Origin: Bradyrhizobium oligotrophicum S58
GTDB taxonomy: Bacteria > Pseudomonadota > Alphaproteobacteria > Rhizobiales > Xanthobacteraceae
Assembly: GCF_000344805.1 (NCBI RefSeq)
Contig: NC_020453.1
Location: 2,542,001-2,606,000, forward strand
Direction of reading: 5' to 3'
Length of the DNA stretch: 64,000 nucleotides
The position numbers were made by a program, and so were the translations under genes. Below, piece after piece: positions 7,480-16,946 of the stretch. The notes beneath the pieces were generated by a model. It worked only from the letters and a program-made list of their open reading frames with translations, ran no database searches and was not told where the DNA came from. Every line of letters begins with the position of its first letter. Positions within the stretch are counted from its first letter, which is position 1.

Positions 7480-8418
7480 CTACAGATACGCCTTCGGCAG
7501 CAGCATGTGGATGCCCTTGTTGCCGTCGACCAACTGGGTGACGCGCAGATTGCCGGCCAGCGAGCACAGCATGTAGGCCTGGTTGCGCGACAGGTTGGTG
7601 CGGGCGCAGACATGCTTGACCATCTCGCGTACCGCCTGCTTGGCGGCGTCGTCGAGATCCTCGTCGAGGCCGATCGACATCAGATGCGTGGCGTTCTCGG
7701 CGAACGGCCAAGTGATGTCCATGTCCTTGCGCACCGTCAGGCGGAAGGTGCCGGTGACGCCGGTCTCGAGCGCAGTGATGCAGACCTCGCCGTCGCCCTG
7801 CACGCCGTGGCCGTCGCCGGCGAAGAACAGCGCGCCCTCGTTGAAGACGGGCAGATAGAGCGTCGTACCCGGTCGCAGCTCCTTGTTGTCCATGTTGCCG
7901 CCAAAACTGCGCGGCACCGGCGAGCCGCACCGCCCCCACGCCGGCGGCGGCGCGGTCGCGACGATGCCGAAGAACGGATCGAGCGCGATCTCGGTGCCCC
8001 AGGGCATGATGCAGACCTGCCGGTCATGATCGACCTTGGGGTGGATGGTCTCGTACTCGGTGAACTCGTCGGGCAGGGTGCCGAGCAGCGGCAGGATCGA
8101 GACGAAGCCCCAGTCCTGGCTGACCTTGACGTCGAGGATGTCGACCTGGAGCGTATCGCCGGGCTGCGCGCCCCTCACGTAGACGGGACCGGTGATGAAA
8201 TGCGGTCCAGGCCCCTGGATCATGGTGTCGAGTGCGGTGAGATAGGCGGGCGGAACGAGGCTCCGATCCTCCGGCAAGGTCTCCTTGCCGCCGGCCGGGA
8301 ACGAATGCAGCGTCACCGTGTCGCCGGAGCCGACCTCGAGCACCGGCGGCGTGGTGCTGTCGAGATAGCCCCACACCATGCTCTCATGGGTCGCGGGAAT
8401 TTCGTGGCGTTTGGACAT
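7480..8418 (-). CDS. Acetamidase/formamidase-family protein
   Basis: The start ATG at 8418 gives 312 residues; the frame stays open further upstream but has no ribosome-binding site there. The FmdA/AmdA family signature is present: GPVYVRGAQPGDTLQVDILDV, the zinc-site segment GDGHGVQGDGEV and a closing segment on DGNKGIHMLLPKAYL. These enzymes hydrolyse formamide, acetamide or related short amides to ammonia and the acid. With the cyclase-type hydrolase and two FAH-fold enzymes upstream it may complete breakdown of a nitrogen-containing ring compound. That grouping is inference from neighbourhood only. Confidence 0.9.
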   Translation of the reverse strand: MSKRHEIPATHESMVWGYLDSTTPPVLEVGSGDTVTLHSFPAGGKETLPEDRSLVPPAYLTALDTMIQGPGPHFITGPVYVRGAQPGDTLQVDILDVKVSQDWGFVSILPLLGTLPDEFTEYETIHPKVDHDRQVCIMPWGTEIALDPFFGIVATAPPPAWGRCGSPVPRSFGGNMDNKELRPGTTLYLPVFNEGALFFAGDGHGVQGDGEVCITALETGVTGTFRLTVRKDMDITWPFAENATHLMSIGLDEDLDDAAKQAVREMVKHVCARTNLSRNQAYMLCSLAGNLRVTQLVDGNKGIHMLLPKAYL

Positions 8419-8722
8419 GGGCTGGCTCCGGGGGACTCGGTCAGCACTGATTTCAAGGCAGGATATCGCAGCGGGCAATGCCAAAAACTGGTCAGCCTTG
8501 CTCACGGCACCGGCACGGCTGCGTCGTTCCGGCATCTCATGTCAATTTTGCCAATTGGCGAGCGTGAGCGATCTGGCCGCCACGATGCAGCGGCAGCTCG
8601 GCCGGCGACATCCGCAGCATGCGAATGGGCCGTGCCGTCGCGAGGCCGAGGCGTCGCGCCACTACCAAGCTCATGGCATTCATGCGAGAATAGCGTTGAT
8701 GGCCGTGCCGGGATCCCTGATC
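8419..8722. other. Intergenic stretch with little content
   Basis: No gene is recognised between the divergent acetamidase and HTH genes. The only notable item is the perfect 10-bp palindrome GCCAATTGGC at 8550-8559, a possible operator. Confidence 0.4.
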
Positions 8723-9100
8723 ATGCGTCGTTCCCTGCACACCGAGCACGAGATACTGGTTTTGCTTGGCGAGGCCGAGTCGGGTGTTCCGATTGCCGAA
8801 ATTTGCAGCACCGCGGGCGTGTCGCTGCGCACCTTCTATCGCTGGCGCCGGCGCTATGGCGGCCTGAGCAGTCCTGCCCTGCGTCATCTGAAGGAGCTGG
8901 AGATCGGTCACCAGCGGCTGCGCGCGCTGGTGACCAAGCTCGTCGAAGGCCGGGCGAATGCCCCACCAGCCTCCGTGAAAGCCGCGCCGCAGCTGCTGCG
9001 CCAGGATTGCGGCAGCACGCCCCACGGCGGGGCCGGTGCGCCGGGGCAGGGACGTGGCGCCGTGATCGGCCGCTATGCTTCGGTGCGCTACGGCCGCTAA
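8723..9100 (+). CDS. Helix-turn-helix protein resembling IS3-family transposase OrfA
   Basis: The frame encodes about 125 residues. Residues 1-60 (MRRSLHTEHEILVLLGEAES, then a helix-turn-helix around AEICSTAGVSLRTFYRWRRRYGGL) match the N-terminal DNA-binding part of IS3/IS407-type OrfA proteins. No OrfB integrase frame and no terminal inverted repeats are seen nearby, so this is a remnant or a domesticated regulator. The tail after residue 80 is low-complexity. The start is uncertain; the ATG at 8723 is the first one that leaves only the conserved domain. Confidence 0.6.
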   Translation: MRRSLHTEHEILVLLGEAESGVPIAEICSTAGVSLRTFYRWRRRYGGLSSPALRHLKELEIGHQRLRALVTKLVEGRANAPPASVKAAPQLLRQDCGSTPHGGAGAPGQGRGAVIGRYASVRYGR

Positions 9101-9118
9101 CTCACCACTGTTCTGCTA

Positions 9119-9150
9119 GAGCGATCATCGGCCGGATCGCTCCGGCCGAT
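9119..9150. repeat. Interlocked double palindrome between convergent genes
   Basis: Four contiguous 8-base blocks occur as A-B-A'-B': GAGCGATC (9119-9126), ATCGGCCG (9127-9134), GATCGCTC (9135-9142) and CGGCCGAT (9143-9150). A pairs perfectly with A' and B with B', so either of two hairpins, or a pseudoknot, can form. It lies between the OrfA-like gene and the convergent molybdenum hydroxylase gene. It may act as a bidirectional terminator or be an end of a mobile repeat. Confidence 0.5.
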
Positions 9151-9165
9151 GGCATGTTCATCGCC

Positions 9166-11520
9166 TCAGGTCGCGAGCTGATTGCCGATCGGCAGCGCGC
9201 GCAGGCGCTTGCCGGTGGCGGCAAAGATCGCGTTGGCGAGCGCCGGTGCGAACGGCGGCACGCCGGGCTCACCGACGCCGCTCGGTGGCGTATCGGCATC
9301 GGCGGGCACGATGTGCACGTTGGTGATCAGCGGCGCCTCGTCGATCCGGACCACCGGATGGTCGTCGAAGTTGCGCTGCTGCACCCGGCCGTTCTTGAAG
9401 CTGATCTCGCCATATTTGGCGAGGCTCAGTCCCATGATCGCAGCGCCCTCGAGCTGCGACTGGATGCGTTCGGGGTTGACGAACGTGCCGCAGTCGATCG
9501 CGCTGTCGACCTGGTGGACCGTGAGCTTGCCCTTGTCGTCGACCGAGACCTCCACGATCGTCGCGATGTAGCTGACGAAGCTGCGATGCGCGGCGATGCC
9601 GAGGCCGTGGCCCTTCGGGACCGAGCGGCCCCAATTGCCTTTCTCAGCCACGAACTCGACGACCCGGCGCAACCGCCCGGTGTCGATCGGGTAGCTCTCA
9701 TAGGGCTCGCCATAGTTCCAGAGATCCTTCACCGAGGTGAGCTTGAGCACGCGCGGACTGCCGATCAGATCGAGCAGCGTGTCCTTCTGATCGCGCCCCG
9801 TGGCGTTCGCGATCTCGCCGACCATCGACTGCACGGCGAAGGCGCGTGGGATGTTCGAGACCGAGCGGAACCAGCCGATGCGCGTCATCGCCTTCACCGC
9901 TGGGTTTTCGCATTGGATGTTGGCGATCTCGAACGGCATGTCGACGAGACCCATGCCGAGCTCGAACGGCGCGGCGTGGTCGGCGCCGGCCGCGAAGGTC
10001 GACAGGATGGTCGGCGCGACGCTGCGGTGACGCCAAGCCACCACCTTGCCGCTCTTGTCGAGCCCGGCCTCGATGCGCTCCACCGACACCGTGTGCAGGA
10101 AATCGTGATGCAGGTCGTCATCCCGCGTCCACTGCACCTTCACCGGCGCACCCAGCGTCTTCGACAGCAGGGCAGCCTCGAGCGCGAAGTCGCACTTGGA
10201 TTTGCGCCCGAACCCGCCGCCGAGCAGCGTGACATTGACGGTCACGTTCTCCGGCGGAATCTGCAGCGTCTTGGCGACGTCCTCGTGCGTGCCGCCGGGG
10301 CTCTGCACCGGCGCCCAGATCTCCGCCTTGTCACCCTTGACGTCGGCGACCGCGACTGGCGGCTCCATGCTGGCATGGGCGAAATGCGGCAGGTAGTACT
10401 CGCCGGTGATGACCTTGTCGGCCGACTTCAGCGCGGCCTCGACGTCACCTTCCTGGCGCACCACGAGGCCCGGCTGGCGCGCGGCAGCTTCGAGCTCGGC
10501 GCGATAGGCGACCGAGTCGTAGCTCCCATTGGCGCCGTCCTCCCACTCGACCTTGAGCACGTCGCGGCCCTTGATCGCAGCGCCGGTGTTGCGCGCGATC
10601 ACAGCGACGCCGCCGAGCGGCTGGAACTTCGACGGCCAGGGCCAGCCCTTGACCTCGATCACCTGCTCGACGCCGGGCACCTTCAGCGCCTCCGCCGGGT
10701 CGAACGACTTGACCTTGCCGCCGGTCACCGGCGGCCGGGCGATGACCGCGTATTTCATGCCGGGCAGGCGGACATCGGCGCCGTAGCGCGCCTTGCCCAC
10801 GGTAATGTCGTGCAGATCGACGATGCTGACCTGGCCCTTGCCGAGATAGCGGAAGTCCTTCGGCGACTTCAGCTGGATGGTGTCGACCGCAGGCACCGGC
10901 AGGCTGGCGGCATCGGCCGCGAGCTCGCCGAAGCCAAGGCGACGGCCGCTCGCGCTGTGAACGACCTCGTGGTTGACGGCCTTCACTTCGCCCGCTGGGA
11001 CGCCGAGGCGTTTCGCCGCCGCGGCTTCGAGCATCGCGCGCGCCATGGCGCCGATCTGGCGCATCGGCAGCAGATAATGCCGCGTGCTGCGCGAGCCGTC
11101 GGTATCCTGGTTGCCGAACTTCACCTCGTCACCGGGCGCCTGCACGACGCGCACGCGCGACCAGTCGGCTTCCATTTCCTCCGCCACGATCAACGGCAGG
11201 CTGGTGCGAACGCCCGTTCCCATCTCGGAGCGGTGGGCGAGGATCGACACGATGCCGTCGGGCGCGATCGAAACGAAGACCTTGGGATCGACCACGGTGC
11301 CGTGCGGCATCTTGCCGGCGCCGGTCTCATAGGCGGCGAAGGCCGGGCGCGACAACAGTGGTGCGGCAAGCACGAAACCGCCGGCGAGGCCCAGCGTCTG
11401 CAGGATGGCGCGACGCGAGACGTTCTCGACCTTGAGATGCCGCTCGAAGCCGCGGCGCGAAGCAGACTTTGCGATAGCGGGATTGGCGATAGCGGGATTT
11501 GCGATGATGGTCATGATCAC
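9166..11520 (-). CDS. iorB: Molybdenum hydroxylase large subunit, isoquinoline 1-oxidoreductase beta type
   Basis: This 784-residue xanthine-oxidase-family subunit carries a Tat signal ([28 protein letters not shown], residues about 35-62). Before it is an unusual N-terminal extension with a short tandem repeat ([14 protein letters not shown]). Molybdopterin-binding segments such as [12 protein letters not shown], the IDCGTFVNP stretch and the C-terminal GVGEPGVPP are visible. Such enzymes hydroxylate N-heteroaromatics or oxidise aldehydes in the periplasm, passing electrons to the 2Fe-2S subunit encoded just upstream (4-bp overlap). No FAD subunit is present, as expected for the two-subunit Ior type. 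The true substrate is not known. Confidence 0.9.
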   Translation of the reverse strand: MIMTIIANPAIANPAIAKSASRRGFERHLKVENVSRRAILQTLGLAGGFVLAAPLLSRPAFAAYETGAGKMPHGTVVDPKVFVSIAPDGIVSILAHRSEMGTGVRTSLPLIVAEEMEADWSRVRVVQAPGDEVKFGNQDTDGSRSTRHYLLPMRQIGAMARAMLEAAAAKRLGVPAGEVKAVNHEVVHSASGRRLGFGELAADAASLPVPAVDTIQLKSPKDFRYLGKGQVSIVDLHDITVGKARYGADVRLPGMKYAVIARPPVTGGKVKSFDPAEALKVPGVEQVIEVKGWPWPSKFQPLGGVAVIARNTGAAIKGRDVLKVEWEDGANGSYDSVAYRAELEAAARQPGLVVRQEGDVEAALKSADKVITGEYYLPHFAHASMEPPVAVADVKGDKAEIWAPVQSPGGTHEDVAKTLQIPPENVTVNVTLLGGGFGRKSKCDFALEAALLSKTLGAPVKVQWTRDDDLHHDFLHTVSVERIEAGLDKSGKVVAWRHRSVAPTILSTFAAGADHAAPFELGMGLVDMPFEIANIQCENPAVKAMTRIGWFRSVSNIPRAFAVQSMVGEIANATGRDQKDTLLDLIGSPRVLKLTSVKDLWNYGEPYESYPIDTGRLRRVVEFVAEKGNWGRSVPKGHGLGIAAHRSFVSYIATIVEVSVDDKGKLTVHQVDSAIDCGTFVNPERIQSQLEGAAIMGLSLAKYGEISFKNGRVQQRNFDDHPVVRIDEAPLITNVHIVPADADTPPSGVGEPGVPPFAPALANAIFAATGKRLRALPIGNQLAT

Positions 11521-11969
11521 ACCCCCGTCGAGGCGAGATGAACGGCATTCTCGATGCGCTGATAGCAGCCGCAGCGGCAGATGTTGCCGGCCATCGCGTC
11601 CCTGATCTGATCATGCGACGGCTTCGGATTCTGGTTGAGCAGCGCCGCCGCCTGCATGATCTGCCCGGCCTGGCAGAAGCCGCATTGCGGGACGTTGACC
11701 TGGCGCCACGCCTTCTGCACCGGATGGTCACCGGTCGGATGCAGGCCTTCGATCGTGGTGACCTCACGGCCCGCGACATCCGACACCGCGGTGATGCAGG
11801 CGCGCGCAGCCTCCTTGTCGACCAATACGGTGCAGGCACCGCACAGCGCCGCGCCGCAGCCATATTTCGAGCCGGTCAGGCCGAGCTCGTCGCGCAGATA
11901 CCACAGCAGCGACAGGCTCGGATCGCCATCCCAGGCTTGTTCCTGTCCATTGATTTTCAGCTTGATCAT
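11517..11969 (-). CDS. iorA: Molybdenum hydroxylase 2Fe-2S subunit, isoquinoline 1-oxidoreductase alpha type
   Basis: This 150-residue protein has the two-domain layout of the small subunit of xanthine-oxidase-family enzymes. The N-terminal plant-type 2Fe-2S site is in [17 protein letters not shown]. The C-terminal helical 2Fe-2S domain has [11 protein letters not shown] and [12 protein letters not shown]. It has no signal peptide and is expected to be exported with its Tat-bearing partner IorB. The ATGA overlap with iorB shows translational coupling. The operon begins here; its promoter should lie in 11970-12060. Confidence 0.92.
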   Translation of the reverse strand: MIKLKINGQEQAWDGDPSLSLLWYLRDELGLTGSKYGCGAALCGACTVLVDKEAARACITAVSDVAGREVTTIEGLHPTGDHPVQKAWRQVNVPQCGFCQAGQIMQAAALLNQNPKPSHDQIRDAMAGNICRCGCYQRIENAVHLASTGV

Positions 11970-12341
11970 CTTTGCCCTCGCTCCATCGGATCAATCGTCG
12001 TCATTTCTGATCTCTGGTGGACGCGCGCGGGACCACATGTCCCTGGTGCGCGCGCCGGCTCAATTGAGAGTTGTTGGAAAGCCGCTCATGATAGCAGACC
12101 GGGACGGGTGTCGGTCTACACAGGCGCGTGTGTTGCTAAAACTCGCGGCGACCGTGTGCGGGTGCAGTATTGCAGACCCGCGACGTCGTACAACGCAGCG
12201 CAAAAAGCTGGATGGGCAAAAGCAAGATGCGCAACAGAGGTGCTGCGAAAAGAAAGAATGCCTCGCCGGCACGAAGGCAGGCGAGGCACCAAGTCTTCAG
12301 GAAGGAACGCTTCAGTTGTTACGCTTGGTACGCTGCGGCCA
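11970..12341. other. Intergenic region between iorA and gfa
   Basis: No gene is recognised. It contains the promoter side of iorAB, a palindrome CTCAATTGAG at 12059-12068 and, nearer gfa, the terminator of the xoxF operon. Confidence 0.5.
12246..12288 (-). terminator. Rho-independent terminator of the xoxF-xoxG-adhC-gfa operon
   Basis: Read on the minus strand, TGCCTCGCC (12288-12280) pairs perfectly with GGCGAGGCA (12267-12259) over 9 bp. The tail that follows is pyrimidine-rich (TTCTTTCTTTTCG). It lies about 55 bp past the gfa stop. Confidence 0.7.
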
Positions 12342-12905
12342 TCAGGCCGCCTTTGCTTTCGCCACGTGGGTGGCAATCGCATCCATGAGGGCCGGCGACA
12401 GGCAGTCATAGGGCTCCAGCCCCAGCTCCTTCAGCCGCGCCCGGATCTCGCCCATCTGCTCCGGCTTCACCCCCGACTCGATCACCGAAGACACGAAGGC
12501 TGCGAAGCCCGGCGCTGCCGAACCCTGTTCCTGGAACAGCTCGGGGTGAATGAAGTCGAGGCCGTAGAACGGGTGGCCCGTATTTTCGATGCGGCCATAC
12601 ATGTGCGTGCCGCAGCCGGTGCAGGCATAGCGTTGAATGACGGCGGCGGGATCGACGATCTTGAGCTTGTCGCCGTTCTCCAGCACCGTGACGTTCTGCC
12701 GCGGCACCACGGCGACGACCGAGAACGTCGCGCCGGAGGGTTTCCAACACTTGGTGCAGCCGCACGCGTGGTTGTGCGCGACGTCGCCGGTGATTCCGAC
12801 CTTGACCGGCCGGTCATGGCATTTGCAGACCAGCGTGCCGCCGGCGAAATGGCCGCTTCCTTGTTTGACGCCGTTGTCAACGGACGGGTGGATGTGGACA
12901 GTCAT
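12342..12905 (-). CDS. gfa: S-(hydroxymethyl)glutathione synthase (glutathione-dependent formaldehyde-activating enzyme)
   Basis: The 187-residue Gfa protein shows the zinc-binding cysteine sets of the family: CKCHD near residue 27, CGCTKCWKP near 48 and CTGCGTH near 95. Gfa speeds the addition of formaldehyde to glutathione, giving the substrate for the class III alcohol dehydrogenase encoded 33 bp upstream. It is the last gene of the xoxF-xoxG-adhC-gfa operon. It therefore links periplasmic methanol oxidation to cytosolic formaldehyde removal. Length and motifs match Paracoccus Gfa, and no defects are seen. Confidence 0.93.
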   Translation of the reverse strand: MTVHIHPSVDNGVKQGSGHFAGGTLVCKCHDRPVKVGITGDVAHNHACGCTKCWKPSGATFSVVAVVPRQNVTVLENGDKLKIVDPAAVIQRYACTGCGTHMYGRIENTGHPFYGLDFIHPELFQEQGSAAPGFAAFVSSVIESGVKPEQMGEIRARLKELGLEPYDCLSPALMDAIATHVAKAKAA

Positions 12906-12938
12906 GGCGCAATCCTCCTCAGTTTTGCGTGCTTGGGG

Positions 12939-14048
12939 TCAGAACACGACGACGGAACGGATCGATTTGCCCTCATGCATCAGGTCGAAGCCTTTGTTGA
13001 TGTCTTCGAGCTTGAGCGTGTGGGTGATCATCGGGTCGATTTCGATTTTCCCGTTCATGTACCAGTCGACGATCTTGGGAACGTCGGTGCGCCCGCGCGC
13101 GCCGCCGAACGCAGTACCCTTCCAGACCCGCCCGGTGACGAGCTGGAATGGACGGGTCGCGATCTCCTTGCCGGCTTCGGCGACGCCGATGATGATCGAT
13201 TCACCCCAGCCGCGGTGGCAGGCTTCCAGTGCCTGGCGCATCACGGTGGTGTTGCCGGTGCAGTCGAAGGTGTAGTCAGCGCCGCCATCGGTGAGCGCGA
13301 CCAGATGCTGGACGATGTCGCCGGTCACTTTCTTCGGATTGACGAAGTGCGTCATGCCGAAGCGGCGGCCCCATTCTTCCTTGGAGTCGTTGAGGTCCAC
13401 GCCGATGATCTTATCGGCGCCGGCCATCTTGGCGCCCTGAAGCACGTTGAGGCCGATGCCACCGAGGCCGAATACGATGACGTTCGAGCCGGGCGTGACC
13501 TTTGCGGTGTTGACGACGGCACCGACGCCGGTGGTGACGCCGCAGCCGATGTAGCAGCTCTTGTCGAAGGGCGCATCCTCGCGAATTTTCGCGACCGCGA
13601 TCTCCGGCAGCACGGTGAAATTGGAGAAGGTCGAGCAGCCCATGTAGTGGTAGATGGCCTGGCCCTTGTAGCTGAAGCGCGAGGTGCCGTCGGGCATCAG
13701 TCCCTTGCCCTGCGTGGCGCGAATCGCGGTGCAGAGATTGGTCTTGCGGCTGAGGCAGCTCTTGCACTGCCTGCATTCCGGTGTGTACAGCGGAATGACG
13801 TGATCGCCGGGCTTGACCGAGGTCACGCCGGGGCCAATCTCACGGACGATGCCGGCGCCCTCATGGCCGAGAATCGAGGGGAAGATGCCTTCGCTGTCGA
13901 ATCCGTCCAGCGTGTAGGCATCGGTGTGGCAGATGCCGGTCGCTTTGATCTCGACCAGCACTTCACCCGCCTTCGGGCCCTCGAGGTCAACCTCGACGAT
14001 CTCCAGCGGTTTCTTGGCTTCGAAAGCGACCGCGGCGCGCGTCTTCAT
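12939..14048 (-). CDS. adhC (flhA): S-(hydroxymethyl)glutathione dehydrogenase / class III alcohol dehydrogenase
   Basis: This 369-residue zinc alcohol dehydrogenase is of class III. The catalytic zinc residues lie in ATGICHTD and GHEGAGIV. The structural zinc site is [15 protein letters not shown], the Rossmann turn is [14 protein letters not shown] and the C-terminus is IRSVVVF. It oxidises S-hydroxymethylglutathione to S-formylglutathione with NAD. Its neighbours gfa and, 20 kb away, fghA give the full glutathione route from formaldehyde to formate. Placement behind xoxFG shows that its main duty here is methanol-derived formaldehyde. Confidence 0.95.
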   Translation of the reverse strand: MKTRAAVAFEAKKPLEIVEVDLEGPKAGEVLVEIKATGICHTDAYTLDGFDSEGIFPSILGHEGAGIVREIGPGVTSVKPGDHVIPLYTPECRQCKSCLSRKTNLCTAIRATQGKGLMPDGTSRFSYKGQAIYHYMGCSTFSNFTVLPEIAVAKIREDAPFDKSCYIGCGVTTGVGAVVNTAKVTPGSNVIVFGLGGIGLNVLQGAKMAGADKIIGVDLNDSKEEWGRRFGMTHFVNPKKVTGDIVQHLVALTDGGADYTFDCTGNTTVMRQALEACHRGWGESIIIGVAEAGKEIATRPFQLVTGRVWKGTAFGGARGRTDVPKIVDWYMNGKIEIDPMITHTLKLEDINKGFDLMHEGKSIRSVVVF

Positions 14049-14126
14049 GTCTTCAACTCCTCTTTCAGTCTCTCAGGCCCGCGACGCTGTCCGGGGAAAG
14101 GGTCCAGTCGCGGTCCACGTCGTCAG

Positions 14127-14660
14127 CTACTTCTTGCCCATGCAGGCATTCTCTGCCTCGGTGTAGGCAGGCGGCTTGTCCTCGTGCTTGCCGGGACGGA
14201 CACGTCCCACCGCATCGTTGCTGCGAGCACGCAGGTAGATGTAGAGATCGTCCATGTAGCAGGCGACGTTTGGATTATCGCCGAACGCCGGCATGACGTT
14301 CTCCTGGGCCGTGCTGATGTTCTTGCGACCGCTCGCGACCACGCCAAGAAAATCGCCGTAGCTCATGTTCTTGACGGAGTCCCTGAGTGCGGGGGCATAG
14401 GTCGAGCCCATGCCGTCGGGGCCGTGGCAGACGTGGCATTCGGAATGATAGCGGCGGTATCCGGAGTAGGTGTACCAGTCGACCGATCCATCGGCGCCCA
14501 CCTTGTAGGTCGGATTGCCATCCTTGTCGAAGTACTTCCCGTCCTCGGATTTGACGGCCGCAGGATCTCCCGGACCTTCCGCCCAGGCGTTTTCGGCGAC
14601 AGTCATTCCGCCGGTTGCCAGGCTCACAGCCGCGGCGACCGCAAAACATATTCTACGCAA
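14127..14660 (-). CDS. xoxG: Methanol-metabolism c-type cytochrome (XoxG-like)
   Basis: A signal peptide (residues 1-27, ending AWA) is followed by one haem-binding CHVCH (C75-H79) and a distal Met candidate in VMPAFGDNPNV. The tail is NACMGKK. The total of 177 residues matches the cytochrome family encoded beside xoxF in methylotrophs. It should accept electrons from XoxF in the periplasm and pass them to a terminal oxidase. The gene lies 78 bp after xoxF on the same strand. Confidence 0.9.
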   Translation of the reverse strand: MRRICFAVAAAVSLATGGMTVAENAWAEGPGDPAAVKSEDGKYFDKDGNPTYKVGADGSVDWYTYSGYRRYHSECHVCHGPDGMGSTYAPALRDSVKNMSYGDFLGVVASGRKNISTAQENVMPAFGDNPNVACYMDDLYIYLRARSNDAVGRVRPGKHEDKPPAYTEAENACMGKK

Positions 14661-14738
14661 GGGCGTTTTCCCTTAATTTTTTGGAGTAGGCGAACCGGCG
14701 CATGGAGGACATCCATGCGCCGGCCAGGATTGCCTAGC

Positions 14739-16541
14739 TTACTGCGGGAGCGAGAACACGGTGAGCGCACCACCGAGGGCGGTGTAGTTGCTCAGCGCTG
14801 CGTAGCCACCGACTGCACCGAGACCGGCGGTCGGATCCGTCAGGCCCGCTGCGAGACCGATGCCGGCCCAGCCGCCGACACCCGAGAGCACGGCAACGTA
14901 CTGCTTGCCGCCATTCTCGTAGGTCGTGACGTTGCCGATGATGCCGGACGGAGTCTTGAACTTGTAGAGCTCCTTGCCCGTCTTGGCATCGACCGCCTTG
15001 AGGTAGCCTTCCAGCGTTCCGTAGAACACCACGCCACCAGCCGTTGCGAGCGCGCCCGACCACACCGAGAACGGCTCCTTGTTCGACCAGGCGATCTTGC
15101 CGGTCTTGCCGTCCCAGGCGATGAAGTTGCCCATATGGGTCTCACCCGCCGGCGGGTACATCGACAGCGTCGCGCCGACATAGGGCTGACCTGCGGTGTA
15201 GCTCACCTTGAAGGGTTCGTAGTCCATGCAGACATGGTTGGTCGGTACGTAGAACAGCTGCGTATCCGGCGAGTAGGCCGCAGGCTGTTCGTCCTTGGTG
15301 CCGAGCGCCGCCGGGCAGATGCCCTTGGTGTTGACGTCTTCACCCTGCTTGTCGGTCGAGTACTGATCGACAACCTTCGGACGACCGTAGGTCGCGGAGT
15401 TCTTGTCCATGTCGACGCCGCTGGTCCAGTTCACCTTCGGGTCGTACTTCTCGGCGACGAGCAGTTCGCCGTTGGTGCGGTCGAGCGTATAGCCGAGGCC
15501 GTTACGATCGAAGTGCGTCAGGAGCTTGCGCGGCTGGCCGTTGATCGCCTGGTCCGACAGGATCATCTCGTTGACGCCGTCATAGTCCCACTCGTCGTGG
15601 GGCGTCATCTGATATACCCACTTCGCGACGCCGGTATCGGCATGGCGTGCGAAGACCGTCATCGACCATTTGTTGTCGCCGGGACGCTGCTTCGGATTCC
15701 AGGTCGAGGGGTTGCCCGACCCGTAATAGACCATGTCGAGCTGCGGATCGTAGGACACCCAGCCCCAGGTGCAGCCGCCGCCGGTCTTCCACTGGTCGCC
15801 CTGCCAGGTCTTCAGGCTCGAGTCCTTGCCGACCGGCTTGCCGAGCGCCGTGGTGTTGGCGTCGAACAGGATCTGGTCATCCGGACCTTCGGAGTAGGCC
15901 TTCCAGACCTGCTTGCCGCTCTTGATGTCGTAAGCGGTCATGCTGCACTGAACGCCGAACTCACCGCCGGACGTACCGACCAGGACCTTGTCCTTCACCA
16001 CCAGCGGAGCCGAGGTGCCGGTCTGTCCCTTGCTCGGATCGCCGTTGACGGCGGTCCAGACATGAGCGCCGGTCTTGGCATCGATCGCGACCAGCTTGTC
16101 GTCGGCCTGATGCAGGAAGATCTTGCCATCACCATAGGCGACGCCGCGATTGACCGTATCGCAGCACATCACCGGAATGACGTTCGGATCCTGCTTTGGC
16201 TCGTAACGCCAGACGATCTTGTTGTCCTGCGACAGATCGAGCGCATACACCTTGTTCGGGAACGGGGTATGCACATACATCATGTTGCCGACGATGAGCG
16301 GACCGCCTTCGTGGCCGCGCAGCACGCCGGTGGAGAAGGTCCACGCGACCTGCAGCTTGCCGACGTTCTGGGCGTTGATCTGGTTCAGCTTGGAGTAACG
16401 CGTGTTGGCGTAGTCTCCCGCCGGCATCACCCAGTCCTTCGGGTTTGCCGACATCTTGACCAGCTCTTCGCTGGCCCATGCGCCACCCGCGGCAAGTGCC
16501 GCGACTGACGTCAGACATGTTGCGAGTAGAACTCTTCGCAT
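14739..16541 (-). CDS. xoxF: Lanthanide-dependent PQQ methanol dehydrogenase XoxF
   Basis: The start at 16541 follows GGGAGGAAAGACG and gives a 600-residue precursor with a 23-residue signal peptide (ends AWA). The catalytic region reads WDYDGVNE: D319 is the catalytic base and D321 is the extra aspartate that marks lanthanide-binding XoxF; calcium-type MxaF has Ala there. Other cofactor residues are the vicinal disulfide C126-C127 over PQQ and metal ligands E194 and N277. PQQ beta-propeller repeats run throughout. The enzyme oxidises methanol to formaldehyde (or onward) in the periplasm. It leads an operon with xoxG, adhC and gfa and is divergent from an AraC-type regulator. Confidence 0.96.
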   Translation of the reverse strand: MRRVLLATCLTSVAALAAGGAWASEELVKMSANPKDWVMPAGDYANTRYSKLNQINAQNVGKLQVAWTFSTGVLRGHEGGPLIVGNMMYVHTPFPNKVYALDLSQDNKIVWRYEPKQDPNVIPVMCCDTVNRGVAYGDGKIFLHQADDKLVAIDAKTGAHVWTAVNGDPSKGQTGTSAPLVVKDKVLVGTSGGEFGVQCSMTAYDIKSGKQVWKAYSEGPDDQILFDANTTALGKPVGKDSSLKTWQGDQWKTGGGCTWGWVSYDPQLDMVYYGSGNPSTWNPKQRPGDNKWSMTVFARHADTGVAKWVYQMTPHDEWDYDGVNEMILSDQAINGQPRKLLTHFDRNGLGYTLDRTNGELLVAEKYDPKVNWTSGVDMDKNSATYGRPKVVDQYSTDKQGEDVNTKGICPAALGTKDEQPAAYSPDTQLFYVPTNHVCMDYEPFKVSYTAGQPYVGATLSMYPPAGETHMGNFIAWDGKTGKIAWSNKEPFSVWSGALATAGGVVFYGTLEGYLKAVDAKTGKELYKFKTPSGIIGNVTTYENGGKQYVAVLSGVGGWAGIGLAAGLTDPTAGLGAVGGYAALSNYTALGGALTVFSLPQ

Positions 16542-16946
16542 CGTCTTTCCTCCCGGGTTCAACTGAGGTTCCGCATCACGCGGCCCAGTATTGCTTCTTC
16601 GGCATCATTGATTATCCACTTCCCAACCGGGAAACTTGCCCAAAAGAGAAAAGAGCTTGCTCAAGAGTGAAGCGGATAGAAGTTTTTGAAGGAGATTTTG
16701 CTTTGCTGGCCCGCAACATGACGCACATTCTTGTTGCACAGCATCAATTTGCGGCGTCGTGGTTCCACTGAGGGTTGACGTTTCGCTTGACGGCACAGAG
16801 GCGAAGGCGGAGGATCGAACAGGGACATTGCCGGGGCTGATGCACCACGAATTTTGGTCGACCTCAAAAAGGGAGTAATTCCGCTCCACTCTCGCCCGCC
16901 CTGCTTGGCGGGACGTCGCGTTTCGATCAAGAATCGGTGGATGGAC
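16542..16946. promoter_or_regulatory. xoxF / AraC-regulator divergent promoter region with 21-bp-spaced direct repeats
   Basis: The gap between the two divergent genes is relatively AT-rich. It contains two direct repeats, CTTGCCCAAAAGAG at 16635-16648 and CTTGCTCAAGAG at 16656-16667, whose starts are exactly 21 bp (two helical turns) apart. This is a classic layout for tandem binding of an AraC-type or response regulator. The repeats lie about 95-125 bp upstream of the xoxF start. Other parts show nothing recognisable. Confidence 0.45.

Noticed and set aside
8723..9100. Interpretation as part of an intact IS element
   Set aside because: No OrfB integrase, no inverted termini and no target duplication could be found around it.
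7507..11541. A plus-strand open frame of more than 1,300 codons over the acetamidase, OrfA-like and iorB genes
   Set aside because: It is antisense to well-supported genes, has no known motif and reflects the high-GC codon pattern of the opposite strand.
11538..16508. A plus-strand open frame of about 1,650 codons across iorA-gfa-adhC-xoxG-xoxF
   Set aside because: Antisense to five clear genes with intact active sites; composition is Arg/Ala/Asp-rich as expected of a shadow frame.
16605..16889. A minus-strand frame of about 94 codons in the xoxF-AraC gap
   Set aside because: Lies in the divergent promoter region, lacks a ribosome-binding site and overlaps the direct repeats.
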